Positions 10,815 through 19,338 are shown, counted from the stretch's first letter. The stretch is DNA of 38,605 nucleotides from Candidatus Auribacterota bacterium (GCA_026392035.1 JAPLCX010000046.1:1-38605); one strand, 5' to 3'. Numbers and translations are program-made. The notes: generated by a model not told the origin, from the letters alone.

Positions 10815-11125
10815 GGAATAACCCAACAGGGGAGTGTGATCTGGACATCCCCCAAAAACTTATCATCAAAATACACAATACGTTGTGTCGGAAGTGGATG
10901 CAGTATTAGTGAAGTGAAACAGATACTATTTTGTAGGTGTATTCCAATGCATAATCCACCACGGAGGACACGGAGATAACGTACTACCCTAAATGATAGG
11001 TCATTACAGTAGTTCTTTCTCTGTGGGTTCTCCGTGCTCTCTGTGTCCCTGCCCGCCGGCAGGCAGGTCCGTGGTGAAAAATTACCTTAGTTTCTAAGAA
11101 GGGGAGAATCCAGGAGTGTGATGCA
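10815..11125. other. Intergenic stretch with a CACGGAG inverted repeat
   Basis: No gene is visible. Most of the stretch is occupied by the inverted repeat at 10956-11083, described separately. The last bases (AGGAG at 11112-11116) form the ribosome-binding site of the small gene that follows. Confidence 0.6.
10956..11083. repeat. Long imperfect inverted repeat (CACGGAG family)
   Basis: The left arm CCACCACGGAGGACACGGAG (10956-10975) pairs with the right arm, TCCGTGCTCTCTGTGTCC ... GGTCCGTGGTG (about 11031-11076). The right arm is interrupted at 11048-11068 by a GC-rich palindromic piece containing GCCCGCCGGCAGGCAGG. The same core words occur at 2686-2846 in the ATPase operon. Confidence 0.8.
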
Positions 11126-11256
11126 TTGAAAGAGATATGTGTATTTGCCATCGTCGTGACCCTGTGTCTCGGTCTCGGAAAGGTATGGGCAGAAGATCTG
11201 GGCAAGCTCAGCGCGAACCCATCGAATCCGGATTCTACAAGCAATCCTTACGGAGC

Positions 11257-11449
11257 ATAACTACTCAGGTAGTCAGAAGCCAGGGGCCAGAATCCAGAAT
11301 GGATCGCGCATAAGCTTCCAGAAGCTTATTGACCTCTTCGAGTAACTTCATTAACTCGGAAACATCGCCGTAGCCCAAGCCCTCAAATGTCGCCGCCGGC
11401 GTCCTCATTCAAACTCCTGACTCCTGAATTCTGGCTCCTGAGCAGTTAC
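11257..11449. mobile_element. 193-bp non-autonomous element with inverted ends and 8-bp target duplication
   Basis: The element starts ATAACTACTCAGG at 11257 and ends CCTGAGCAGTTAC at 11449; the ends match as inverted repeats at 12 of 13 positions. Immediately outside each end is TACGGAGC (11249-11256 and 11450-11457), an 8-bp direct repeat as left by many transposition events. A second inverted pair lies just inside (CAGGGGCCAGAATCCAGAAT near 11281 against ATTCTGGCTCCTG near 11429). It carries no transposase. It interrupts the small exported-protein gene and holds a short minus-strand reading frame. Confidence 0.75.
11265..11408 (-). pseudogene. Fragment resembling the C-terminus of a four-helix-bundle (IVP/S23-type) protein
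   Basis: Inside the 193-bp element, an ATG at 11408 opens a 47-residue frame: a short head, then LGYGDVSELMKLLEEVNKLLEAYARSILDS. This resembles the last helix of the four-helix-bundle proteins first seen in 23S rRNA intervening sequences, which often read LGY followed by an acidic helix. The upstream three helices are missing, so it would be a deletion remnant. Its stop codon lies in the terminal repeat. The resemblance is by eye only. Confidence 0.4.
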
Positions 11450-11497
11450 TACGGAGCCGGGAGTCGCCTCCGCCAAGAAAAAAGCTGTTCCCCATAG

Positions 11498-11692
11498 GCA
11501 AGGTACTTCAACTCTCTCAACTGAGTGAATCCCACTTTGTTCCACAGGTGTTGCACTTGCTTGTGGCGCGCGCAACATGATACTTGACGCTCGATTATGC
11601 CGATAATCCAGATCAATTCAGCGAAGTGGGATTGACAATCACGCCCCGCGTGCGCGTGCATAGAATGGGTGGGTGCGGCGGTGCCGCATATG
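11498..11692. other. Intergenic stretch with no recognised feature
   Basis: An open frame on the minus strand runs through 11449-11709 (86 codons), but it has no recognisable motif and overlaps both the insertion boundary and the end of rpmB. I see no RNA gene and no clear terminator here. Confidence 0.35.
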
Positions 11693-11923
11693 CTACGCCG
11701 CCTTGACAACCTTGCCGGCCTTGAGGCAACCGGTACATACCAATATTCTTCTGGGCTTCCCCTTGATCAGGGTACGGACGGTTTGAAGGTTGGGCATGAA
11801 GCGGCGCTTCGTGACGCCCGTGATGCGTCGACCAACGCCGCCTTTGATCTTCGCGAGGCCGCGTCTCTTCATCTTCCTCCCGGCTGCCGGATGTTTCCCG
11901 CAGATCTCACATATTCTGGACAT
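11693..11923 (-). CDS. rpmB: 50S ribosomal protein L28
   Basis: This 76-residue protein starts MSRICEICGKHPAAGRKMKRRG and ends in the basic helix typical of L28. It has paired cysteines CEIC near the N-terminus and CTGC in the C-terminal part, the zinc-ribbon form of L28. An in-frame upstream start would add 26 residues with no match to the family; ATG 11923 gives the standard length. It stands alone on the minus strand, divergent from recG. Confidence 0.93.
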   Translation of the reverse strand: MSRICEICGKHPAAGRKMKRRGLAKIKGGVGRRITGVTKRRFMPNLQTVRTLIKGKPRRILVCTGCLKAGKVVKAA

Positions 11924-12032
11924 TACTGGACTCCTCTTTTCTGCTTTTAGAGGAGTGATAATAGACGGAACTGCCGAATTGTGCAATACTTTTCTCAACA
12001 TACTTTTCTCGTCATGGTTGAGGGTGTATGGT

Positions 12033-12078
12033 TGAGGGTTGAGAGTTGTCCATTGTTCCTCCGCTCCCTCAACCCTCA
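12033..12078. repeat. Inverted repeat upstream of recG
   Basis: TGAGGGTTGAG (12033-12043) and CTCAACCCTCA (12068-12078) are perfect 11-base inverted arms with a 24-base loop. Further GGTTGAGGGT copies precede it. It ends 22 bases before the recG start and could fold in the leader RNA. Confidence 0.75.
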
Positions 12079-12100
12079 GCCAGTAACGAATATCTCAGCC

Positions 12101-14167
12101 ATGCAGGATTTGAGCCAGGTAAAGGCGCAGTACGTGAAGGGAGTGGGCCCGCGTCGCTCCGAACTGCTCAGCGCGCTCGGCATTCAGAGCGTGATCGACC
12201 TGCTCCAGCATTACCCCCGGCGCTATGAAGACCGGAGGCAGATCCGGCGGATCGCGCAGCTTGAGACCGGGAGGGAAGAAACGATACAGGGGAAGGTGCT
12301 CGCGATCGGCACCAAGCGGGTGAGCAGAACGCTCACCATCGTCCAGGCTGCCGTGAGCGATGGCAGCGGTACCGTGTACGCCACCTGGTTCAACCAGCCG
12401 TATATGCAGTCCCGGTTCAAAAACGGGCAGGAGCTGATACTCACCGGCAAGGTGCAGCGTCGCGGACAGATGGAAATTCTTTCGCCTGAATTTGAGATTT
12501 TGAGCGGGCAGAGCGACGACCTGCTGCACACGGGCCGCATCGTGCCCCTCTATCCATTGAGCGAGCATCTCACACAGCGAACCATGAGGCGGATCATTCA
12601 TGCCTGTCTTGAGAACTATGCCGAGTCTGTTCCGGAGCTGCTTGAACCAGCGCTGAGAAGAGAACGCGACCTCTGCCAGATCTCGGACGCGCTCAGGAAT
12701 ATCCACTTTCCGGAGAGCCCGGCGGCGCTGGAGCAGGCGAGGAGGCGGCTTGTGTTCGATGAGTTTCTCCACATGCAGCTTGCGATTCTTCTGAAAAGGA
12801 AACAGCTCGCGGAGATTCCCGGCTCGTCTAAGAAGGGAGGGGAGCTTGTCCGGCGCTTTCTGGAATCGCTCCCGTTCACGCTCACCCGCGCGCAGGAAAG
12901 GGTAATCGCAGAAGTACGCGCTGACATGGAGCGGACGCGTCCAATGAACCGCCTCCTCCAGGGAGACGTGGGGTCGGGGAAGACCGTAGTCGCGGTCGTC
13001 GCGCTGCTCATTGCACTCGATGCGGGATATCAGGGCGTGCTCATGGTCCCCACTGAGATTCTCGCAGAGCAGCACTGGACGACTCTCCGCGCACTGCTCT
13101 CCCCGCTGGGGATCAAGCCTTCCCTCCTGATAGGAGAGATGAGCGCGACTGAGAAGGCTGCGGTGCGCGGAGCAGTCCGCTCGGATGAACCATTGATCGT
13201 CGTGGGGACACACGCACTGATTCAGGAAGAAGTTGAGTTCTCACGGCTCGGCGTGGTGATCGTGGATGAGCAGCACAAATTCGGGGTGTCCCAGAGGGCC
13301 CATCTCAAGGCGAAGGGAGAGAATCCTGATTTTATGGTTATGACGGCGACGCCCATTCCCCGGACGCTCGCGCTCACGCTTTATGGAGACCTGGACATTT
13401 CAGTGCTCGATAAGATGCCGCCCGGCCGCGGGACCGTCACGACGCGATGGGTCCTGCCGGAGAAGATAGGGGACGCATATGCCTTTATCAGGAGCGAGGC
13501 ACTTAAGGGACGCCAGGCGTACATCGTGTATCCGCTCATCGACGAGAGCGAAAAGCTCCCCCTCGGCGCCGCGAGCACTATGGCGGAACAGCTCAAGAAG
13601 CAGCAGTTCTGCGATCTGAGCGTGGGATTGATACACGGCAGAATGATCCGCGAGGAGCGGGAGGGCGTGATGAGCAATTTCCGTGCTGGTCTCATACAGG
13701 TGCTGGTTGCAACCTCCGTGATCGAGGTGGGGCTCGATGTGCCGAACGCGTGCGTCATGCTGGTCGAGCACGCTGAACGATTCGGCCTCTCTCAGCTTCA
13801 CCAGATGCGGGGGAGGATTGGGCGGGGCCGCGAGCGTTCATACTTCCTCTTCAGCGGGCAGCCCGGGGCAGAGGAGGGGAGGAGGAGGCTTGAGGCATTG
13901 TGCGCCACGAACGACGGTTTCCAGATCGCCGAAATGGATCTCGATCTCCGGGGGCCGGGTGAATTTTTCAGCGGCCGTCAGCACGGAGGACCCGACCTGA
14001 GGCTGGCCAATCTCTTTAAGGACGAGGGACTGCTGAAGCTCGCCCGCGAGACCGCCGCGCGCATTGCCGCCGAGGACCGGATGCTGAAAATGGAATCGCA
14101 CCGGGGCCTGAGGGAGCTGCTCATAAAAAAGTACAGAGGGAAATTCTTCCTCGGAATCACCGGATGA
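12101..14167 (+). CDS. recG: ATP-dependent DNA helicase RecG
   Basis: This 688-residue protein remodels stalled replication forks and branched DNA. Order of parts: an N-terminal helical segment with YVKGVGPRR, an OB-fold wedge (about 60-160), then the two helicase domains. Walker A is GDVGSGKT near residue 290, the DExH box reads DEQHKFGVSQR near 388, and RGRIGRGRERSYFLF with the following LRGPGEFFSGRQHG forms the RecG C-terminal signature. Length is normal. The frame is open upstream to 11981, but that part reads through repeat DNA; ATG 12101 (MQDLSQVKAQYV) is preferred. Confidence 0.96.
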   Translation: MQDLSQVKAQYVKGVGPRRSELLSALGIQSVIDLLQHYPRRYEDRRQIRRIAQLETGREETIQGKVLAIGTKRVSRTLTIVQAAVSDGSGTVYATWFNQPYMQSRFKNGQELILTGKVQRRGQMEILSPEFEILSGQSDDLLHTGRIVPLYPLSEHLTQRTMRRIIHACLENYAESVPELLEPALRRERDLCQISDALRNIHFPESPAALEQARRRLVFDEFLHMQLAILLKRKQLAEIPGSSKKGGELVRRFLESLPFTLTRAQERVIAEVRADMERTRPMNRLLQGDVGSGKTVVAVVALLIALDAGYQGVLMVPTEILAEQHWTTLRALLSPLGIKPSLLIGEMSATEKAAVRGAVRSDEPLIVVGTHALIQEEVEFSRLGVVIVDEQHKFGVSQRAHLKAKGENPDFMVMTATPIPRTLALTLYGDLDISVLDKMPPGRGTVTTRWVLPEKIGDAYAFIRSEALKGRQAYIVYPLIDESEKLPLGAASTMAEQLKKQQFCDLSVGLIHGRMIREEREGVMSNFRAGLIQVLVATSVIEVGLDVPNACVMLVEHAERFGLSQLHQMRGRIGRGRERSYFLFSGQPGAEEGRRRLEALCATNDGFQIAEMDLDLRGPGEFFSGRQHGGPDLRLANLFKDEGLLKLARETAARIAAEDRMLKMESHRGLRELLIKKYRGKFFLGITG

Positions 14168-14204
14168 CCACAGGATTAAGCGGTGAGGAGTAAGCGGTAA
14201 GGAG

Positions 14205-14248
14205 TAAGCACTACGCACTATGTTTAAGGGCTTAATCCTTAGTGCTTA
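14205..14248. repeat. Hairpin between the convergent recG and M16 genes
   Basis: TAAGCACTA (14205-14213) pairs with TAGTGCTTA (14240-14248). Preceding copies of GAGTAAGCGGTAAGGAGTAAGC form short direct repeats. It lies 38 bases after the recG stop; without a T-run its role as terminator is uncertain. Confidence 0.65.
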
Positions 14249-14276
14249 ATTCGTAAGGGGTCACTTATAGAGGGGG

Positions 14277-14377
14277 CCACGGATCCCGCTAAGCGGGACG
14301 GATTATGACGGATATTCACAGATGAAAAGAAAGCTTCATCTGCGGCCATCCGTGTGGTTATCCGTGAAAATCCGTGG
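14277..14377. repeat. 101-bp imperfect palindrome (ATCCGTGG family)
   Basis: The sequence opens CCACGGAT and closes ATCCGTGG, with further paired words (GGATATTCACAGATGAA against TTCATCTG ... ATCCGTG) and a perfect eight-base inner stem CAGATGAA/TTCATCTG around 14321-14342. The left arm carries an extra CCCGCTAAGCGGGAC hairpin. It sits between convergent genes. Confidence 0.85.
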
Positions 14378-14444
14378 CGAACATCATTTACCGTTACCCC
14401 TGCAAAACTGACCAATTACTCTCCTTAGTAAGCTGCGGGGGGCG

Positions 14445-17291
14445 TTACTTCACCGGGCCTGCGAGAATGATGGACAGACTGTCCGGGTGGAGATACTCGC
14501 GCGCGACGCGGAGGACATCCCTGGCACTCACGGCCTTGATAAGGTCCGGATACCGCTCGAAGTAGTCCAGACCGAGGTTGTAGAATTGAATATCCGCGAG
14601 CGCCGCCGCAACGGCGCCGTTCGTCTCCAGCTGCCTCGGCAGGCTCTTGACGATAAAGTCCTTGCTCTCCTGGAGCTCTCGAGAGCTGACGCCCTCATCT
14701 CGCATCTTGAGCACGCCATTCCGTATTTCCCTCACCGCCTTATCGACATTCTTAGGGTTGACGCCGGCCCTCACCAGAAACGGCCCCACGTAACGGTAGG
14801 GTATAAATGCGCTCATGACATAGTACGCGAGCCCCTCATCCTCCCTGATGGTGCGGCCCAGTCTCCCGCCCATCCCGAAGCGGCCGAGGATCGTGTTCAT
14901 CACATGCAGCGCGTAATAATCGGGGTTATCGCGCGAGATTCCCCTGAAGCCGGCGGCGATATCCACCTGTGTTTTATCAGGAATGTTCACCTTCTCCCAC
15001 TTCGTCTCCAGGGTGAGCGGCGGGGTGAGCACGGTGGGATTTTTGAACGGCTGATCGATCTTCCATGCGCCGAAGAACTTCTCTGCGAGCTCTTCCGCTC
15101 CTCTCGTCGTGACGTCTCCAGACAGCACAATGGTCACCGCGCGGGGGCCATAGTGTGTCGTGAAGAATTGGGCAATGTCTTCACGGCGCACCGAACGGAT
15201 GCTCTTGACATCGCCTTCAACCTTGTGCCGGTAGGGGTGTCCGAATGGGTAGATGCACTCATACGCTCTGTCCACGGCCACCTGCTGGGTGTCGTGAGAA
15301 GCCTCCTCGAGGGCCGTGACAATCTGCACCCTGAGCTTGTCCATCTCTCCCTCGGGGAAGACGGGCTCCTCGAGCATCTGGGCCAGCACCTCCATAACCA
15401 GCGGCAGCTTTTCCCTGAGCATGCGGGCGACGAGCGCCACCCGGTCGCGCTCGCAGCTGATATGGAGCTCGGTCCCGGATGAGTCGAGCGTCTCGGCGAT
15501 GAGCGCCCCGCTCATCCCGGTGCTGCCGCGCTCGAGCATGCGGGCGGTGAAATTCGCCAGCCCCGGCGCGCCCGATGGATCATACGCGCTCCCCGCGGCG
15601 ATGTCCACGTACGCGACGAGTGAGGGCGAGCTGTTATTTTCTCTCACGATGAGCGTGAGGCCGTTCTGGAAAATCTTCCGTGTCGCATTCAGCGCTATCC
15701 GTGGAGTCCCGCGCGTGCGGGGGGCGGCCTCGCTCCTCTTCTGTTTTTCCTCCCCGCCCTGCGGCGTCGACGGTTCCGCGCGGCCCTCTTTCTTGAGCCA
15801 CGAGGGGACGAAGCTCATCCTCTTCCGCTCGGCAAGAATTGTGCGATCGGGTGAGGCGCCGCCCTCGCGATACCCCGCGACCTTCCCCTGGTTGCTCACG
15901 TTGACCGCCCGGCCATGACCGCGCGCGGGCCCCGCCTCCGGAAGATACCAGCCCACCGTTCTGTTCTTCTCTGAGAGATATTTCTTCGCCACCGAGATAA
16001 TCGCATCCCTCTTCACCTCCCCTATCCTTGAGATGAAGGACCGGGCGAATGTATAATTATCCAGTGTGTCAAAAAAACCCAGCAGGTGAGCTTGCCCGGT
16101 GACGCTCTCGGTATCATAGACAAAGCGGGACCGGAGCTGGTTGCGCACCTTCTGGAACTCCTCTTCGGTGACCGCCCCCTCTTTCACCCCGTCGATTATC
16201 TTTACCACGGCATCCTCGAGTTTCTCGAGTCCGACCCCGGCCGCAGCGGTGGCATACACGCACAAGGCATACGGATACTTCGTCGGCAGGTAAATTGACC
16301 CGGCCTTCGCTGCGAGTTTCGTTTCCACAAGGCCACGATAGAGACGCGAGCTCCTGGAGGCCTGTCCCCGCCAGTCAACGCCGTAGAGATTGATGCTCTC
16401 AGCTCCTCCGAGCATGGTGTCGAGCGCGAGCAGGGGGAAGAAATCCTCGCTGTCGATGGTGGGCGTGTGGTACAGGAGCTGGAGGTAGGCGGTTTCCCCT
16501 CCCCGTGAGATCTTCACGCGGCGCTCGCCGAGCTGTTCCGGTTCCCGTGTGCGCAGGCGCGCGACTGCCGGCCCCCCGGGGATTTCGCCGAATTTATCTC
16601 TGATCTTCCGGAGCGCTTCCTGCTCATCAAAATCGCCCACCACGACGATAGTAACGTTGCATGGATTATAGTAGCGCCGGTAGAACCGGTAGAGGTCTTC
16701 CCGGCCCATCCCCTCCACATCGCTCTGCCATCCGATGGTTGGCCAGCGGTAGGGGTGCGCCTTGAACGCCGCCGCAGTCGTCTCGATATCAAGGAGGTTC
16801 TCGGGGTCATTCTCACCCATCTGGAGCTCCGAGATTATCACCGAGCGTTCCGATTCAACTTCCCCGGGGCGAAAGAGGCTCGAGGCCATGCGCTGGGCTT
16901 CTATATCGAGGGCGAGGTCCAGGGCGCTGCTGGGGAGGGTCTCGTAATACGCCGTCTGGTCGAGCCAGGTGTAGCCGTTCCACGCCCCCCCTTCCCGCTC
17001 CAGAAGATTTTTCATCTCTTCGCGGCTGTACCGTTCCGTCCCTTTGAAATTCATGTGTTCGCACCAGTGCGCGGCGCCCGTGATCCCGGGGCACTCGTTC
17101 GCCGACCCCGCGTGCACCCAGCTCCACACCGAGACGAGCGGCATGCCCTCCACGCGGCTGAAGAGGACACGGAGTCCGTTGTCGAGCCGCTCCTCCCTGA
17201 CCTCGCTCCCGAAACAGCATGCATTGGTGAAGAGGATCGCCACGCACAACCCCGCCATTGATACTACTCTTTTTCTGGTGTCTCTTTTCAC
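14445..17291 (-). CDS. Exported M16 (pitrilysin-type) zinc peptidase, two-domain
   Basis: This 948-residue protein has an N-terminal signal (basic MKRDTRKRV then a hydrophobic run to about residue 24) and two M16 halves. The first has the inverted zinc motif HWCEH at residues 75-79 and a downstream ERSVIISE segment supplying the third ligand. The second half, starting near 570, has FTARMLERGST where the motif should be and no HxxEH, so it is probably the structural partner of the clamshell. The GTG at 17291 follows GGGGAG; the first internal ATG would cut off the basic n-region. It starts three bases after the CoiA-like gene, so the two are likely cotranscribed. Substrate unknown. Confidence 0.9.
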   Translation of the reverse strand: MKRDTRKRVVSMAGLCVAILFTNACCFGSEVREERLDNGLRVLFSRVEGMPLVSVWSWVHAGSANECPGITGAAHWCEHMNFKGTERYSREEMKNLLEREGGAWNGYTWLDQTAYYETLPSSALDLALDIEAQRMASSLFRPGEVESERSVIISELQMGENDPENLLDIETTAAAFKAHPYRWPTIGWQSDVEGMGREDLYRFYRRYYNPCNVTIVVVGDFDEQEALRKIRDKFGEIPGGPAVARLRTREPEQLGERRVKISRGGETAYLQLLYHTPTIDSEDFFPLLALDTMLGGAESINLYGVDWRGQASRSSRLYRGLVETKLAAKAGSIYLPTKYPYALCVYATAAAGVGLEKLEDAVVKIIDGVKEGAVTEEEFQKVRNQLRSRFVYDTESVTGQAHLLGFFDTLDNYTFARSFISRIGEVKRDAIISVAKKYLSEKNRTVGWYLPEAGPARGHGRAVNVSNQGKVAGYREGGASPDRTILAERKRMSFVPSWLKKEGRAEPSTPQGGEEKQKRSEAAPRTRGTPRIALNATRKIFQNGLTLIVRENNSSPSLVAYVDIAAGSAYDPSGAPGLANFTARMLERGSTGMSGALIAETLDSSGTELHISCERDRVALVARMLREKLPLVMEVLAQMLEEPVFPEGEMDKLRVQIVTALEEASHDTQQVAVDRAYECIYPFGHPYRHKVEGDVKSIRSVRREDIAQFFTTHYGPRAVTIVLSGDVTTRGAEELAEKFFGAWKIDQPFKNPTVLTPPLTLETKWEKVNIPDKTQVDIAAGFRGISRDNPDYYALHVMNTILGRFGMGGRLGRTIREDEGLAYYVMSAFIPYRYVGPFLVRAGVNPKNVDKAVREIRNGVLKMRDEGVSSRELQESKDFIVKSLPRQLETNGAVAAALADIQFYNLGLDYFERYPDLIKAVSARDVLRVAREYLHPDSLSIILAGPVK

Positions 17292-17294
17292 TCT

Positions 17295-18122
17295 TCACTC
17301 CCCACTCTTCACTGAAGTGCTCCACCACCTTTTATCCATGAACCGGGCCAGCCTGAGGCCTCCCCTGCGCTCGATGCACAGCGGCCTGTACCCGCGGAGC
17401 ATCCCCATCGTCACCTGCCGTGTATTATTCATCAGGGCCATGAAGCCCGGCCTGTAGATCTCGCACGCTGCCCTCGCCTCGGGCGTACAGCCGATCTGAC
17501 GCGGGCATCCCTCGCAACTCCCGTTCACCCACCGCTCCGCCGCTTCCATGTGGAGCGGGTGGACTGTGCCATTGAAGAAGTAGTAAAAACGGCCGTAGTA
17601 AAGCTGCTGGAGCCGCTTCTCAATCTCATTCGCGCGGTGCGGGAGAGAGGCAGTCCTCGAATTTTTCAGTCGGCTGATCACCGCGTCAAGATCAGGGCGC
17701 CCGGCGAGAATCCAGAGCAGATGGATGCCCTGCCGGCTGAAGCCCACCGTCCGCTTCATCAACTCCCGCACATCAATGCCGCTCACCTGGCACTCAATCG
17801 CCACACGCGCGCCGCTCTTCTCATCGAGATACACGTCCGCCACAAGGCCGTCTACCGGCCACTCGACTTCGACTCTCTTGACGCAGGGAGAGCGCGAGTA
17901 GTAGTCGTGGAAAAAGTGCTTCATCTCGAGGTGGAGTGCAGTTTCGCCGCGCGAATAGGGACAGCCTGACTCCGCGACGTGCGCGAAGTGGTGGACCCGG
18001 ATCGAGCCCTTGCGCGGGAGGACATCCGCTCCACAGGCGGGGCAGAAATAGCGTTCCCCCCTGCGCGCGCGATAGCCGATCGTCCTCCCGCCGTCCCTAT
18101 CCCTTGCGACGAGCATCAGCAT
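17295..18122 (-). CDS. CoiA-like competence/nuclease-family protein
   Basis: This 275-residue protein has the CoiA layout: an N-terminal zinc-finger-like part (YFCPACGADVLPRKG, then HHFAHV and a Cys) followed by a restriction-fold domain with GETALHLEMK, VADVYL and VAIECQVS, the D-(E/Q)xQ-type catalytic line. CoiA is needed for processing of incoming DNA in transformable Firmicutes; homologues elsewhere are uncharacterised. A later part adds four cysteines (CEGCPRQIGC and a following Cys). The ATG at 18122 overlaps the end of the upstream lipoprotein gene by 26 bases; the much longer open frame upstream is only the shadow of that gene. Confidence 0.8.
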   Translation of the reverse strand: MLMLVARDRDGGRTIGYRARRGERYFCPACGADVLPRKGSIRVHHFAHVAESGCPYSRGETALHLEMKHFFHDYYSRSPCVKRVEVEWPVDGLVADVYLDEKSGARVAIECQVSGIDVRELMKRTVGFSRQGIHLLWILAGRPDLDAVISRLKNSRTASLPHRANEIEKRLQQLYYGRFYYFFNGTVHPLHMEAAERWVNGSCEGCPRQIGCTPEARAACEIYRPGFMALMNNTRQVTMGMLRGYRPLCIERRGGLRLARFMDKRWWSTSVKSGE

Positions 18123-18804
18123 CCATCTCTTCCATGAGCCGCTTCCAGCGCAGGATAAATCGGCGATCCTCCGGGTCGGGAGGGAGATCCCCGGACGCCG
18201 TGCCGGTGAGCGCCTCGAGCTCGTCGTTGAACGCGGTGAGCGCAAAAAGGGAATCCCCGCGCGCGCGCATCCGCCTGCAGATCTGAAGGAAGCGTTCGCG
18301 CTGAGAGAAAATATCGCTGGCGTCAACGGCGACACACTGCACCTGTGTCCCGTCCCTGCCCAGAGACCCGAGCAAGGCCCTCCTCGCGCGCGGACACCCC
18401 ATCAGCCTGGCATCCACCAGGATGAAGCGCCCGGGGGCGCAGGCCAGCGTCTCCCGGCCGAGCAATGGGAGGAGGGGAAGCGCGACCTCCCTCGTGAGCG
18501 ACTTCTCCACGCTCCTCTCGAGTTCATCAGGGAACGACGCATCGGCGTAGAACGCATCGTGTGGCACCTGCCTTTCTATGAACATCAGGAGCGGAGCCAT
18601 GTTGGCCGCGGTGCTCATCCCCGCCTTTAGCATGGGGCCGAGGCTCTGCATGAGCTGGAACGGTATCTTCATCAGATAGACCGGGAGGCGAAAGAGCTCG
18701 ATCAGCATTGTATTCATGGTCTGAGCGGTTGTCTTCAATTCAGCGCAGCCGGACGGGAGGAGGAGGGAGATGAGGAGCAGCAGATACAATGCTATTTTTC
18801 TCAT
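18097..18804 (-). CDS. Lipoprotein of unknown function
   Basis: This 235-residue protein starts with a clear lipoprotein signal (KIALYLLLLISLLLPSGC, lipobox PSGC at about residue 20). The mature part has an amphipathic stretch, IELFRLPVYLMKIPFQLM, then a Rossmann-like section FILVDARLMG ... VQCVAVDASDIF. No family recognised. It lies 15 bases after the small secreted-protein gene and overlaps the CoiA-like gene, so it belongs to the same operon. Confidence 0.7.
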   Translation of the reverse strand: MRKIALYLLLLISLLLPSGCAELKTTAQTMNTMLIELFRLPVYLMKIPFQLMQSLGPMLKAGMSTAANMAPLLMFIERQVPHDAFYADASFPDELERSVEKSLTREVALPLLPLLGRETLACAPGRFILVDARLMGCPRARRALLGSLGRDGTQVQCVAVDASDIFSQRERFLQICRRMRARGDSLFALTAFNDELEALTGTASGDLPPDPEDRRFILRWKRLMEEMDADARRKG

Positions 18805-18819
18805 GTTTTCCCGTGGATC

Positions 18820-19338
18820 TCACTCGGATGGCTTTTTCGTGCTCTCCGCGCCTTTCGCGTCACGCTCGCCAACCGCTTCAGCGCGCACCGTCTTGGTGGT
18901 CGCGCCATCTGGGGCGCAAAAATCAATCTGGGAAACCCTGGCGATCCAGTAGACGTTCCCCACCTCCTGTACTCTCTCAATCGTGCAGTGAATTTTTACC
19001 TGATACGTCTTCGCCTCGTCCGTCTCGTTCAGCAGTTTCTGGGCAAGGTTAGAGTCAGCAACAAAGGTGACACGCTCCATGCTGAGAAAGGGGGCGGCAT
19101 ATCCCTCTCTATCCCGCATCTTCCTCTCCCTCGCAACGCCGCCGGCCCCTATCCCCAGGCAGTAAAATCCCATGTCCTTTTTCATCTTCCCATCGAGCCT
19201 CACCTGCTCAACCTCGATGGGCGCGCCCACATACAATTCCGGAAAGTTATTCACATCCTGGAGGGACACCGTGCCCGCGAAACTGCTCGAAACACAAATA
19301 ACCACCGCGCCAAAAACGCACAACAATTGTCTGTTCAT
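18820..19338 (-). CDS. Small secreted protein, unknown function
   Basis: This 172-residue protein has a signal peptide (LLCVFGAVVICVSSSFAG) with a likely cleavage after SFA. The mature sequence has alternating strands (YVGAPIEVEQVRLDGKMKK, YQVKIHCTIERVQ, YWIARVSQIDF) that suggest an OB-like beta barrel, and a charged tail. I chose ATG 19338 because the nine upstream codons precede the signal peptide and add only charged residues. It is the first gene of a likely four-gene operon ending with the M16 peptidase. Confidence 0.65.
   Translation of the reverse strand: MNRQLLCVFGAVVICVSSSFAGTVSLQDVNNFPELYVGAPIEVEQVRLDGKMKKDMGFYCLGIGAGGVARERKMRDREGYAAPFLSMERVTFVADSNLAQKLLNETDEAKTYQVKIHCTIERVQEVGNVYWIARVSQIDFCAPDGATTKTVRAEAVGERDAKGAESTKKPSE

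Larger units (their letters stand above)
11126..11497 (+). pseudogene. Small exported NPYG-motif protein gene split by an insertion
   Basis: A TTG start at 11126 lies nine bases after AGGAG. The visible frame encodes 44 residues to a stop at 11260: a signal peptide (KEICVFAIVVTLCLGLGKVWA) and then DLGKLSANPSNPDSTSNPYGA. The stop comes from an inserted 193-bp element. If the insert and one copy of the flanking 8-bp repeat are removed, the frame continues NPYGAGSRLRQEKSCSP to a TAG at 11495-11497. That fits, from memory, short exported bacterial proteins with SNPYGAGS-like repeats. The restored product would be about 57 residues. Function is unknown. The frame reconstruction is direct from the sequence; the family link is recollection. 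Confidence 0.65.

Noticed and set aside
11449-11709. 86-codon minus-strand frame between the insertion and rpmB
   Set aside because: It overlaps both the target duplication and the rpmB 3' end, has no ribosome site, and I recognise no motif.
17295-18335. Longer version of the CoiA-like protein starting at 18335
   Set aside because: The first 71 codons overlap the lipoprotein gene in another frame and are Ser/Arg/Pro-rich; the family match begins at ATG 18122.
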